Origin: Primula veris
Taxonomy: Eukaryota; Streptophyta; Magnoliopsida; Ericales; Primulaceae
Reading direction: 5' to 3'
Length of the DNA: 64,000 nt
Assembly: GCA_963682055.1 (NCBI GenBank)
Contig: OY821741.1
Coordinates: 22,080,711 to 22,144,710, forward strand
The stretch's first letter is position 1. Each line of letters begins with the position of its first letter. This document shows, in pieces, positions 23,121 through 36,400 of the stretch. Below the pieces are notes generated by a model. The model was not told where the DNA came from, did no database searches, and worked only from the letters and a program-made list of their open reading frames with translations. Both the position numbers and the translations under genes were made by a program.

Positions 23121-23600
23121 GAGAGGCCTTTAGTTTGGAGACAAAAATTTTCTTTAAAAATGTTAAAATTAGATTAAGTATCGAACCTATTAGGCCTCTG
23201 TTGTTGTGCCGCGGAAAGTTGTAAGGGTAAAACACTCGAGACAAGGTGTCGTCCGGCACCAAGGAAATACAACGGTAACATACACAGACCCATATACAAA
23301 TATTCCCTCATCAAAAACTAGCACTTACTGATCGTAAGGCATTACAAGGGTAACATACACAGACCCATATACAACCCCCAAGGTCAAGCAAAGACAGAAT
23401 CGATTGCAAGACATGTTCTATACAATTCCATTTCAGTGACCAATAAGAATCGATTGCAAGACATGTTCTATACAATTCCATTTCAGTGACCAATACCTAT
23501 CACAGCCTTGCATAAATACAGTGACTTGGAAAATATAATAAACATTAATATTTTGAAATGGAAAAGAAGCACCATAATGATAAAATTACGAGTTAAGCGC
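23121..23600. repeat. Spacer with two small tandem duplications
   Basis: An exact 50-bp unit is duplicated (23396..23445 and 23446..23495). GGTAACATACACAGACCCAT occurs twice about 75 bp apart (near 23275 and 23350). No gene is present. This lies downstream of NDC1. Confidence 0.8.
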
Positions 23601-23983
23601 TAAGAACCAAGTTCGCTTGTAAGAGCAGATATTCTTCCTCAATGGTATCATTACCATCTGAAGTTACTCAGGACAGCTAGGTATGACGCTCTAGTCTTTA
23701 CCATAATTTATAATCAGTCATGGGAAATAAAGGTTAACCTCAACAGTATTAATTCATGAGATTCACATACAATCTTTTCAAAACATATTCTTACATGATC
23801 TTTTTTTAAATCTACCTCAAAGGGAAAAATGGCAATTTCTTTCCTCATATTCGACACCGTCATAAGATAAAGGAGCTAAAAGCAGCCAGTTTATACAGAA
23901 CAAATGATCTTAATGACAACCCAAAGTCGGTTTCCCAGCATACATATTCAAAAACTTCCAATCCTTTTTAACCTAATAACTTC

Positions 23984-24463
23984 CTAGTTTGCTTGAAATT
24001 CCAAGAAAAGGCGCAACTTTTGCAAGAGAAGCTCGCGGGTGCCGAACAATGGCTTACTACTAGCAATCCAGTCCTTATCAAGGATCCCGGATTTATCACC
24101 ATTGACCATCTCATCATGGAAAGCAGAGACAATACAATATATTGAAGTCCTCAAAATGTCGGCCATGGAATAAGCTTTGGAATAGAGAGGGTTACCTCTC
24201 TTCTTCACAATCACACCAGTAGCTGCTACTTCTCTTCTGCCTGAACTCTGAGTGGCCCACTTAATATTAGCTGGGCCAGAAAGTTGATGTGGCGATTGCA
24301 GATTTGTCTTTTTTCCCATCAAAGCTTCGACGGCGAGTAAACAAGATAACAACGTTGACATGGCAGCAGCATTGCCACCAGAAAGCTGAGCAACTCCAAA
24401 GCGATCCTCTTTGTGTGAATGTACGGTCAGCGAGGCAACAATCCGAGCACACCATGTACATAG
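23984..24463 (-). CDS. NDC1: NDC1 last exon
   Basis: 159 codons plus TAG, the C-terminal cytoplasmic part. It starts after acceptor GTGCAG with [16 protein letters not shown] and contains [40 protein letters not shown] and the ending LFLEFQAN. These are conserved in plant NDC1. The frame is open throughout. An upstream in-frame ATG at 24496 is intron sequence, not a start. Confidence 0.88.
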   Translation of the reverse strand, partial: LCTWCARIVASLTVHSHKEDRFGVAQLSGGNAAAMSTLLSCLLAVEALMGKKTNLQSPHQLSGPANIKWATQSSGRREVAATGVIVKKRGNPLYSKAYSMADILRTSIYCIVSAFHDEMVNGDKSGILDKDWIASSKPLFGTRELLLQKLRLFLEFQAN

Positions 24464-27400
24464 CTGCACGAAAAAATCAAATATGCCCTCAATCATCTTC
24501 TTTTGCTTTCTTTCAATAAAATATAAGCAAATGTGTGGAAAATGCCCTATTAAAATACAACTAATTTAAGCCACAAAAAGAGTACAGTTTCCTCACAAAG
24601 CCTGAGGAAAGGCTGGTTAGTGGTTATCAATGTGGCTCACCTAAATGTAGCTTATGATGATATAAAATCAGCACTGAACAGTCAATAACCACAAATCTAC
24701 CCATAATAACTTATATAGAGGCGCTCTTTGTTATATACCTGTCCATGTTCATCTATATGTAAAGAAATAATTATCTACAAAGTCATAGAATCAAATTGAA
24801 ATGACAGAAACTTGCTCTCTATTCTCACATCTATCCAGCCTTTCCGAGCACATCCAGTCTTCTCTCACTAAAAACACAGGGCAAAGAGAGAGAGAGATGG
24901 AGAGAGAGAGAGAGGAGGAGGAGAGGGGGGGAGGGGGGATCAACTGACCAGCTAGCTATGTTGTGGAATCTCACAGACCTGGATTGCTTAGACGATGGGT
25001 TTGGGAGATGAGAAAATTATACACTTTCCAAGTTATATCAGTTGGAAGTTTGGAACATGTAAATCTAAAAAGCATTCTGGAGAGATTGAAAAAAGACAAC
25101 TACCATGTTTTTACTAAAAGATGCAAACCCATTCCCCAATTGTAATAATTGCAAAATACATGCTTATACTTGATTCCATGAAATCAGTTTGCTTTAGTCA
25201 AAGTACTTAATAAGTGATAATTTACGGGGGTCGTTGCAATCAACACGCAGGTAGAAACACGTGAAGGAGAGAAAATCTGAGACTTGTCTGTATCATGTAA
25301 TCAAATGACTGAAGAATCTATAACCAAATAAGTTTGATAAAAATAAAGCCCATACTTTGTTAATAGAGAGAAACTTGAAAGATCATGAAAATATAAGTTC
25401 TGTTTTAAAAATACTCGCTCCAACATGTACAAGCGAAAAAAAATGTTTTACTGAAAAAGTCCAAAAACTTATGTGTTTTTTTACAAGTTAAAGAGCTGTT
25501 ATTGCGCACCAGAACATAAAAATTACACGATTTAGTGCAGCTCTTGCAGAAAGGCTTTAGCTATACTTTTGCGTTTTAAAACATTACATACAAGTACATA
25601 GTATTTACATGGATGGAAATGATGACTATGCAAACAAAACTAATTTAAAAGAATCTAAAATCTAAATTGTCTGATCCATTAGAACAATACCCATTCCCCA
25701 ATTGTAATAATTGCAAAATACATGCTTATACTTGATTCCATGAAATCAGTTTGCTTTAGTCAAAGTACTTAATAAGTGATAATTTACGGGGGTCGTTGCA
25801 ATCAACACGCAGGTAGAAACACGTGAAGGAGAGAAAATCTGAGAGTTGTATGTATCATGTAATCAAATGACTGAAGAATCTATAACCAAATAAGTTTGAT
25901 AAAAATAAGGCCCATACTTTGTTAATAGAGAGAAACTTGAAAGATCATGAAAATATAAGTTCTGTTTTAAAAATACTCGCTCCAACATGTACAAGCGAAA
26001 AAAAATGTTTTACTGAAAAAGTCCAAAAACTTGCGTGTTTTTTTACAAGTTAAAGAGCTGTTATTGCGCACCAGAACATAAAAATTACACGATTTAGTGC
26101 AGCTCTTGCAGAAAGGCTTTAGCTATACTTTTGTGTTTTAAAACATTACATACAAGTACATAGTATTTACATGGATGGAAATGATGACTATGCAAACAAA
26201 ACTAATTTAAAAGAATCTAAAATCTAAATTGTCTGATCCATTAGAACAATACCTGAAACTCGTAAAAAGCTTCATAAATCCTTGATTCTGATAGCAAATT
26301 TGTCGGGGATTTTAGTTGGTTGCTTAGTTGAAACGACTTTTCCATTGCATTATGACCTTCCAAACCTGCAACTAGCTCTGAAACGAGCTGTTCAAGAGGC
26401 TTCAAACAAGCATTCATAACCCTTTTATATGTTTCGCCGGTTTCTTCAAAAAAGGCAGCTCGGCGCCATGTGTCAATATTATTCTCACAAACCATACAAA
26501 GATCTAGATACGCAAGATATTGTATCAGCGATCTCGGTGTGCTTTCTTCCAGTGCAGCTAGTAGAGGTTCACTTGGGTTTGTTTCTGCTGCCGCTGATCC
26601 TTTTGGAGGAGCAAATATAACTCGTTTTGTATGTAGCACCTGAATAAGATGACATGTGTTTGACAATCGGAACAAGTAGGTCAAAAGTTTGAGGGTTAAT
26701 TCAATTTATACACCCTACTAACCCGAATTTTCAATTTCGTACACCAAATTAGCAACTTATCTAATTAGTACACGAGACTTCATTTTTTTTTCTTTTCACT
26801 AATTCCACTCCCGTCACGTTTTCTTTCAAGTTGGGGTGTACAAAACCCAAAAATCATGATGGGTGTAAACAACTGTAATTAATCCTACGGAAAACATCTA
26901 GGTGATGTCACATACCATTCCAATTTCACATGAAAAGTGACAGAAGTGTGATATATGAGGAAAACCTAGGTCTGGAATAATTACTCAACGAAACTATTAG
27001 TTAAGTGCACTAAATCGATAATTTGTAATGGTAGGGAATACAAAATGTAATCAGCCCAAAATCAGAGGTCAGAGCTTTCACATCCCCTAAAGCGGTTATT
27101 ATGTAGCCTATAAAAGAGTTGTAAAATGAACTGGACCCAAATGTATATATAATTTGCAACATTAAACAGATACACTGCAATTAATAAGAAATACAGCATT
27201 GGAGACAGATACACTGTAATTAATAAGAAATACAGCATTGGAGGAAAAAACGTATGACTGGTTATTCATGGTTAATAGTAAATTCAAGTGCATAAAAGGA
27301 AATGACCACCCAGACAATACAAAATAGTGTCACTGAAAGGAGACAATCCAGTTAAAGAAGTGATGAAGGCAATCGAAGGTTCAAAATTTTAATCCAGTAT

Positions 27401-30400
27401 AAGATGACCACTGACCTGATGTAAATGATGGTTTAGTTCCCAACAAAGAAAAAGCACAAAAATTCCTGTGAATAAAGCGATCTGCTCAGATATAAACTTC
27501 CCAATAGTGGAAACAGGATTTGATTCAAAAGGAATCAATATTGCCAGAATTGCTGAAAAGACACATGCTACAATCGATAATCGTAAAGCGTTATGAGCAG
27601 CGAAAGGGATGCCCATTTTGAAGCTGAAGAAAGAAGGGCGCTGTTACATTGAAAACAGAGAAAAAGATCAGGACAAACTAAAGGATAGTAGATCATAACA
27701 AAAGAATCTATACTAGGAATAGAAAAATACAAAATGAATGCAGAAAAGTAATGTAGATCAGAAAAGAATAAGGACAAAAGCAGAACTACGGCACAGTAGG
27801 GAACAAAATAGTTTTTTTATCCTCGTTAAAATTAAGAGTCAATTAAAAGAAGCTATTAATTCTGAAATATTAGACACGTATAAACAACTTGAGACAGAGG
27901 AAACAAAAAAAAATCATATCATTTCGCAATTTTGTGATACTGCCAATAGGGAGGACAGGAGAAAACAAAGACTAATCCTCCTAAGTCCTATTGCTGTGTA
28001 CATATACACATTGTTACCAGTCAACAAATGTTTACATATCAAATACTTCTTTAGTGCGTCTTCCCGCCGAGATTAAGTCTTGGGGAGGATATATTAGTGA
28101 GTAACCGAGCAAACTGAGAAACTAGAACAAAGGTGTTTTAAGTACAAAACCTTCTATAGATGCCACTGAAATTGCATAGGGGTATGGTTTCTAAATGAAC
28201 TATTTTAGTGAGGTTCCATAAGATAATTTGGAGAACTGCTAGTAACATATTAGACGCATTACCTTCTTTTTACTCTTAACTGCATTGTTATCAGTAAGGC
28301 TTATAGAGTACAAGCATCTGGGCCAAACTTACTTTCTCTTTCAGATAAAAAGGATTTTACGGATTGACATAAGATAGACAACAACTCAAACATCCCCCTA
28401 AAAGTTGAAGCAGAAGTTATAAAAACTACTATTTATTGTTTTCTTCTACCTACGAAGTATTAGCAAATGCTCTGTAGGAATCTGACTCTGACAGAAAATA
28501 GCAGTCCTTATATATACAAAAACTGTGTCATGAACATTTTCGAAAGAAGCATTACCTTTCAACTCTCATCCACAAGTAATTTATCAATACTCTAGACAAT
28601 GGATGGTCAAACCTTTTAGGTCTAAACCCATAATCATTTTCCTTCAGAAGTCAAATTATTTTGGTTATGTTCAAAAAGGCATTGCCCCTAGAAATAAATA
28701 CTACACTGTGAATTAAAGATTGTCTACATACTAAATTAATCAAAAACGATAGATATTACTACTATTCCACAAATACCAAACTAGCTGTCTATCAGCAGTA
28801 ACATAACGTAACATCAACATATTTTTGGAAAGAAATTGGAAAAAGAAACACAAAAGACAGATTAAGTAAACCAACTCTAGCAAACTACTGTATTACAAAT
28901 GCACAAGAACTCAAATTTACAAACCGCAAAAAAAGGGAAACCGAAAAAAACAGTAGCCACCTGAATAATTTGGAAAGTATAAAAGAACTAAACAAGCTGT
29001 ATGTCAGCAGTAGCATAATATATCATCGACATAAAAAGTACTCCTTAGAAGCCAATTCAAACACAGAACACATTGTCCAAACAAGCTTCAACCCTAAACC
29101 CAAAAAAAGTAAATAAAAAAAAATAAAAAAAAATGTGCATAAACAATGGAAAGTTCTAAGATCAATCGCCTCTAGTAAACAAAGCAAAACTCACAAACCG
29201 ACCCCACAGCAAACTCCTAGATCTTCACTTTCCAACCGAAAGAGTCCCACGTATACCAAAAAGGCATTCTTTTTCTAAAAAATATGACACAAGAGTTCCA
29301 TATAGAACTAAGACATCAGCTTAAAGAAATTTCAAGTTTAAATGGACCATTTGTATCATATTACACCACAATTCATTTAACAATGAGTTTGGCAAGATTA
29401 TTCAGCTTCTTATAAGCATTAAAGCCACTGATCAGAAAGCACTACAAAACGCAAATTTAACACAATACATTATTCTGTCACTTACTTCAGCAAAACTTTC
29501 CACTAAGATGCATAAAATACAGAATAAAGCAAACTCATAAACCCAAGACGGTTTGTAATAAATATTAGATGATATTTTTTCTACTGAAAATGATGAACTC
29601 TAAATTAATCCATCAAGAACTCAACACTGGGAAACATGTTTCAATGTTTACCATGTGAAAATGATGATGATGGTTGCCCTTATAAGAAGCATTTCTTAGG
29701 TCCTCTTAATGTTTTTCTTAGCCTAACATTATGAATCTTGGACACCGGAGATTTCTTATTTAAGGTTGGTCTAGTTAGAGTTTAGCTCCTCATGGGGCGA
29801 GACTTGTCTTAAGATCAATGCAAATGTAGAAATCTCAGTAATAATGTCACTGATATTGGCATGTGGGGAAATCAAGCATTATTAAGTGATATTATCATTG
29901 ATTGTATATATAATTAGTATATATTTTTTCCTTATTTAGTTAAGCCCTGTACCTATATATAAAGCTGTCTATTTGTATGTAATAATTCATTCAGAAATAA
30001 TAGACTTTATTTTCATATCACATTTCATATTCTCTGAACCAACATGGTGTCAGAGCTGAGTTTGAAACCCTAGCCCTCACTCAACACATAAACACACAAA
30101 AAGGGTAACCCGCTCAAAAAAGGGTAACCCTTTTATTTCTACAACCCACCAATTGACAAGTACTTGATTTCTGTCTATTAAGGGACTTGATTCGTCTCAC
30201 AAAATCGATCATAAGGCCTGAAAAAGGGTCCAGGCACGTCCAAATCGCCGTCACGGGTCACTGCAGCAACGAAGCGTGAGTTGAACACGCCATCCTCTGT
30301 AGTGGTGTCGCAATCTTTCGATTGGCCTATCTTTGCCTCCATCATCTGATCATTTGGTTGACCTGTTCCTTCTTAATTTTTTCATTATTACGTTTATTGG

Positions 30401-33400
30401 TTATTCACCTATTTTACCAGTACTGTCTAGAAGTTTGGGATAATTGCAGAATTACCCAAACTTCACAGAAATTTTTACTTCAACTCTGATTCTCAAACTG
30501 TCACTGAAATATGACTGATCTTAGTTCCTCTACCTTGTTAGCATACAAAGAAAAAATTGTAAGTGCGCTAAATGCAGGATCTAAATCAAAAGTTTCTTGG
30601 ATTATTGATTCTGGGGCGTCGGATCATATGACTGATGCTTATCAATTATTCTCTTCGTATTCTCTATGTGCTGGTAACCTCAAAGTAAAAAATTGCAGAT
30701 GGCTCTTTTTTGTTGGTTGCAGGAAAAGGGAGTATTAAATTATCCGAATCGATAACTCTTGAATCTGTATTACATGTTCCCAAATTATCTTGTAACCTAC
30801 TGTCCATTAGCAAATTAACAAAAGTGTCTAATTGTTATGCTAAATTCCTTCCATCATAGTGTTTTTCAGGATCTATCATCCGGAAAAATTTGGAAGTGCT
30901 ATAGATGTGAGGGACTACTACTTTGAGGAGACCAATTTGTGTAAACAACATCAATTTTTAAATTACAATGTTACTTATCGTTGTCTAAACGATGAAATTA
31001 TGTTATGGCCTTTTAGAATGGGGCATCCTAATTTTCAGTACCTAAAACGCTTATTCCCTTCTATATTTTTAAATAATGAAAGTCATAATTTCCGGTGTGA
31101 AATTTGTGAACTCGCCAAACACCATCTATTCTCATTTCCTAAATCCACTTTAAACCAACAAAACCATTTTCTATAATTCATAGTGATGCGTACGGTCCAT
31201 CTCGCATCTCTAGCAAAACCCTTTCAAAATGGTTTGTGACATTTATCGATGACCACACTCGTCTTTCTTGGGTTTATTTGTTAAAAGATAAATCAGATGT
31301 TCGAAATCTGTTTATCAATTTTCACTCTATACTCTATGATTAGCACACAATTCCAAACCCAAATTCAAATTTTTCGGACTGATAATGGAAAATAATATTT
31401 TAATGAAATCTTGGGAGATTTTTTACAAAAACATGGGATTATTCATCAAAATTCTTGCGTTGACACTCCACAACAGAATGGGGTTGCCGAACGTAAAAAT
31501 AAACATCTCCTTGAAGTTGCTCCAGGTTTATTATTCACTACAAATGCCAAAATCATTCTGGCCCGATGCCATTCTCACAGCCACATATCTTATCAATAGA
31601 ATGCCAAGTGTTCTCAATTTTGAGACGCCACTCCATAAATTTCAAAAAACATTCCCAAACTCTCGTATTACTTCTGATCTGACCCTTAAAGTATTTGGTT
31701 GTACATCATTCGTCCATGTCCATTCATATAACCGAACTAAGTAAGATCCAAGGGCCGTTAAAACCGTTTTTATTGGTTATTCTCCTACTCAAAAAGGTTA
31801 CAAATGTTATGATCCATCCACTAAAAAGATTTTTGTTAGCATGGATGTCACTTTTTTTTAAAATACTCTTTTTTATGAAAAGAACTCACTTCAGGGGGAG
31901 AATCCAAGTAAAGATCGCTCTTATAGCCGATTTTTACATATCGATCTTACTCCGCTCACTCTTGATCCCACTCCTGATCCTATTCAAATTACTCCAGAAA
32001 TGCATAAATCTCTTGTTAGCAATATTGGTCCTCAAATTGTGGAAGTTGAACAGATAACTCCACCTCATTCTAATATGCCATATACGGAGGAAAACTTAAC
32101 CTCATGGCGAGATACACAAAAACAAAATGTCAAAGTTTACTCAAGGAGGTCAAAATTAAAGAACATAGAGAACCCCATTGATGAAGCACCAAAAGAGTCG
32201 GAACCGGTGATAGATCAAAATGCTTCATTTTCGGAGCCTCTGCTCGATGCCGGTAATTCTGAATCTCTTAATTTACCTATTGCTCTTAGAAAACAACCTC
32301 GATCTTGTACTCTTCATCCCATTGCAAAGTTCGTAAGTTACAGTCATTTGTCAACTCGATTTCGTGCTTTTACTACTGACATTGACAGCATACATATACC
32401 AAACAATATCGAGGAAGCGTTCAGAATACCAAAATGGTGAGAAGCAGTTATGGAGGAGATGAATGCATTGGAAAAAAACGGAACCTGGAAAGTGGTAGAT
32501 TTACCGAAAGGAAAAAAAACAGTCGGTTGCAAATGGATATTCACCCTGAAATACAAAGCTGATGGAACACTAGACCGTTATAAAGCCCGTCTAGTTGCCA
32601 AAGGGCATACACAAACCTATGGAATCGACTACTCAGAGACATTTGCTCCCGTGGCAAAGTTAAATAATGTTCGGATTCTCTAATCGCTTGCAGTTAATTT
32701 GGATTCTCTTCAACAACCGACATAAAGAACGCATTTTTTGAATGGAGATTTAGAAGAAGTATTCATGACGATTCCACCGGGATTTTGTAAAGATGGCGAT
32801 AGTCAAGTCTGCAAATTAAGAAAGGCACTTTATGGCCTTAAACAGTCACCAAGAGCATGGTTTCGCAGATTCGCAAATGTCATCAAGGATATCAGCAAAG
32901 TCAAGCGAACCACACTAAGTTCTTTAAGATGTTTAAAGATGGTAAGAAAACTATCTTAATCGTTTATGTAGATGATATTATTTTAACTGGTGATAACTTA
33001 TTGGAGATGGAAAGATTAAAAAAGGTTATGTCAGCAGAGTTCGAAGTTAAAGATCCCAGACAATTACGATATTTTTTAGGCAAGGAAATGGCGAGATCAA
33101 AAGAAGGAATTAGCGTCTCTCAACGAAAATATGTTTTGGATCTTCTAACAGAAACAGGTATGCTTGGTTGCAAACCGAGTGACACTCCAATGGAAGTCGG
33201 GAAAAGAACTGGTTTAGTTGGAAAACCAGTCGAAAGGAACAAATATCAAAGGTTAGTTGGGAAACTTATCTACCTTTCTCATACTAGACCTGATATTGCT
33301 TTTGTCATGAGCGTTGTAAGTCGGTATATACACTCGCCAAGAGAAGCTCATTTAGAAGCCGTTTACAAGATACTCAGGTACCTTAAAGGTGCTCTAGGAA

Positions 33401-36400
33401 CAGGCCTATTTTTCAAAAAGGGTGAAGCCAGGGAAATAGAAATATTCACAGATGCGGATTGGGCCGGTTCACCAGATGATAGAAGGTCAACAACCGGGTA
33501 TTGTACCTTTGTTTGGAGCAATCTAGTAACTTGGAGGAGCAAAAAACAAGACGTCGTTGCATTAAGCAGTGCCGAAGCAGAATTTTGTGCGATTAGACAA
33601 GGGATATGTGAAGGAATCTGGTTAAAGAGACTTATAAATGAGTTACAGGTTACAATAAGATCTCCAATGAAACTATATTGTGATAACAAATCAACTATTA
33701 GTATGTCTCTCAATCCAGTTCAACATGATCGTACAAAGCATATAGAAGTGGAGAGAAATTTCATAATAGAAAAGGTTGAAGACGGGATTTTATATATAAC
33801 TATTTTGAAAAATAGAAATTTCAACTATTTCATTCGCAACTTGGATCTAGTCAACATTAACGATCCAACTTGAGGGGGAGTGTAGAAATCTTAGTAATAA
33901 TGTCACTGATATTGATATGTGGGAAAATCAGGCATTATTAAGTGATATAATTATCACTGATTGTATATATAATTAGTATATATTTTTTCTTTATTTAGTT
34001 AAGCCTTGTGCCTATATATAAAGCTGTCTATTTGTATGTAATAATTCATTCAGAAATAATAGACTTTATTTTCATATCACATTTCATATTCTCTGAATCA
34101 ACAGCAAATTTTTGCAATAAAACAGAACCCTGCAGCAAAAAATTCATTAAACCCCATTTTCAACCAAAAGATGTACCGATAAAATTAATTCGGAAACATT
34201 TTATTCTTGTCTAAATATCAAACCCCAGTATACAGAAAAGGGGTGCTAGTTTTTAAGGTAACAAAATTAAATCAAGTAGAACCATTGGATCAGATGTTGC
34301 GGTCAAAAGAAAAGTGAAAAAAGAAGTGGACCCCACACCTAGGAAACAGTATCTCTCTATCTCGCCTCCCACTCGTCATTTTTTCCCAATTACTCCATAA
34401 GACTTCCTCTTGTACGACAAAATCAAACCAAATAAAATCCCTTAAACCGCGATAGCAAAAAGTAAACCCTAACCTAAAAAAACAGGCATTACAAAACACA
34501 AATGGCACAGTCTATACTCGATCCAACACAAACAGATAAAACTGAAAGTAGATAAAATAGTAACAAAAAAAGACAAAAAGAGAGAAAAGGATAACCTGAA
34601 CAGTAGGGAAGTGGAGAACAGATCTTTTCTTATACCAATAAAAAACCCCGATGGCAAAAACCTTAACAACAAACCCAATTGACCGCAGACCGAACCCAAC
34701 CCTACACAGCCTAAAACCCCCGCAACAAAAACAAATTCAACGTACGATACGGAAACCCAAACCCTTGTTAAACCCTGCTGCCCCTGCCCGGATACAAACA
34801 ATACACAGGCAGCAAGGTCAAAGGGGGAAAACAGCACGTATATACAAAAAAACATATAAAAACGACAGGTAATCAGACCCAAAAATCATAAAAGGAAAAA
34901 CATAATACTCTAACAAAAGAGTAAATAATCAAAGTACCTAAATAATGGGAAAATAACCTAAACCCTAAGCCACAACAAAGGCATCACAAAACACAAATGG
35001 CACAGTCAAAGTATACTTCATCCAACACATAAAACCGACATTCAATAATAGTAACAAAAAAAGACAAAAAATGTGAAAATAAAACTACCTGGAGAATCGG
35101 GAAGTGGAGAACAGATCTTTTGTTATACAAATAAACAGCCCCATAAAAAACCCCGATCGCAAAACCCTTAACAACAAAACCCTTGAAGAGACCGCAGACG
35201 GAACCCAGCCCAATACACCCAGAAACCCCAGAAATCATAACAAACCCAACATACGATATCGAAACCCAGACCCTCGACACTGATTTCCTTTACTCCTGTC
35301 CAGTTCCAGAAACAAGGACAGAGTGGGCAGCTCGGGCAGGGAACTCAAAAGGGGAAGCGGAGGGAAGTAGGCACCGGGAGGAGAGGAGGGACAGAAAAAG
35401 AAAGGGAGAGGGAAAGGAGACCAGAACACATTTCCACTTATAGAAATACCAAAAACACATTTACACAAAACATATAAAATCAACAGGCAATAAAACCCTA
35501 AACCCTAACTCACAAAAAAGATATAACAAAACACAAATGGCACAGTCAAAGTATACTTGATCCAACACCTATATAACAAAACCAATAAACAGCAACAGAA
35601 AGTAAAGAATACGACTTGATAAAATTACCTGAATAATAGGGAAGTGGAGAACAGATCTTTTGTAATACAAATAGAAAACCCCTTAAAAAAACCCCAATTG
35701 CTAAAAAAAATGATAATGTAACAAAAGGGTAGATAACCAAATTACGCAAATAGTGGGAAGATACCCTAGACCCTACCCCACAAAAAAAAGCATAACAAAA
35801 CACAAATGGCACAGTCAAAGTATACTTAATCCAACACCTATATAACAAAACCAACAAACAGTAACAGAAAGTAAAGAATACGACTTGATAAAATTACCTG
35901 AATAATAGGTAAGTGGAGAACAGATCTTTTGCAATACAAATAGAAGACCACTTAAAAAACCACAATTGCTAAAAAAAATGATTATGTAACAAAAGAGTAG
36001 ATAACCAAATTACCCAAATAATGGGAAAATACCCTAAACCCTACTCCACAAAAAAGGCATAACGAAAACACAAATGGCAGTATGGCACAGTAAAATTACA
36101 CTTAATCCAACACTTTTATACACATAAAATCAACAGTCAATGAAAACCCACAAATGATAACAAAAAGAAAGAAAAGAGAGAATAAGAATACCTGAAGAAT
36201 AGGGAAGAGGAGAACATTTCTTTTGTAATACAAATAGAAACCCCCATAAAAAAATCCCAATTGCAAAACCCTTAACAAACCCAAAACTACCCCATCTGCA
36301 GACCGAACCCAGCCCAACACAACCCGAAACCCCAGCAACCAAAACAAACCCAAAACACGATACCCAAACCCTTCCCCCTCTTAAACCCTCATTTCCAGAT

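Larger units (their letters stand above)
24464..26252 (-). other. NDC1 intron 3
   Basis: 1.79-kb intron between the exon ending EFQ|GT and the acceptor at 24464. It holds a GA-rich microsatellite and a 562-bp tandem duplication. Confidence 0.75.
29825..34103 (+). mobile_element. Complete Ty1/copia element without gag, in NDC1 intron 1
   Basis: 4279-bp element with LTRs 29825..30044 and 33881..34103 and a perfect 5-bp target duplication GCAAA (29820..29824 and 34104..34108). Primer site TGGTGTCAGAGCTGAG starts right after the 5' LTR, and purine tract TGAGGGGGAG ends right before the 3' LTR. The order protease, integrase, RT, RNase H is that of Ty1/copia. Only about 470 bp separates the primer site from protease, so gag is essentially missing. 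Stops and frameshifts break pol. It lies antisense to NDC1. The LTRs differ at about 10 positions plus a small indel, so it is not very recent. Confidence 0.93.

Noticed and set aside
27738..28076. 112-codon plus-strand frame in NDC1 intron 1
   Set aside because: Lys/Glu/Ile-rich chance frame; no domain or splice context.
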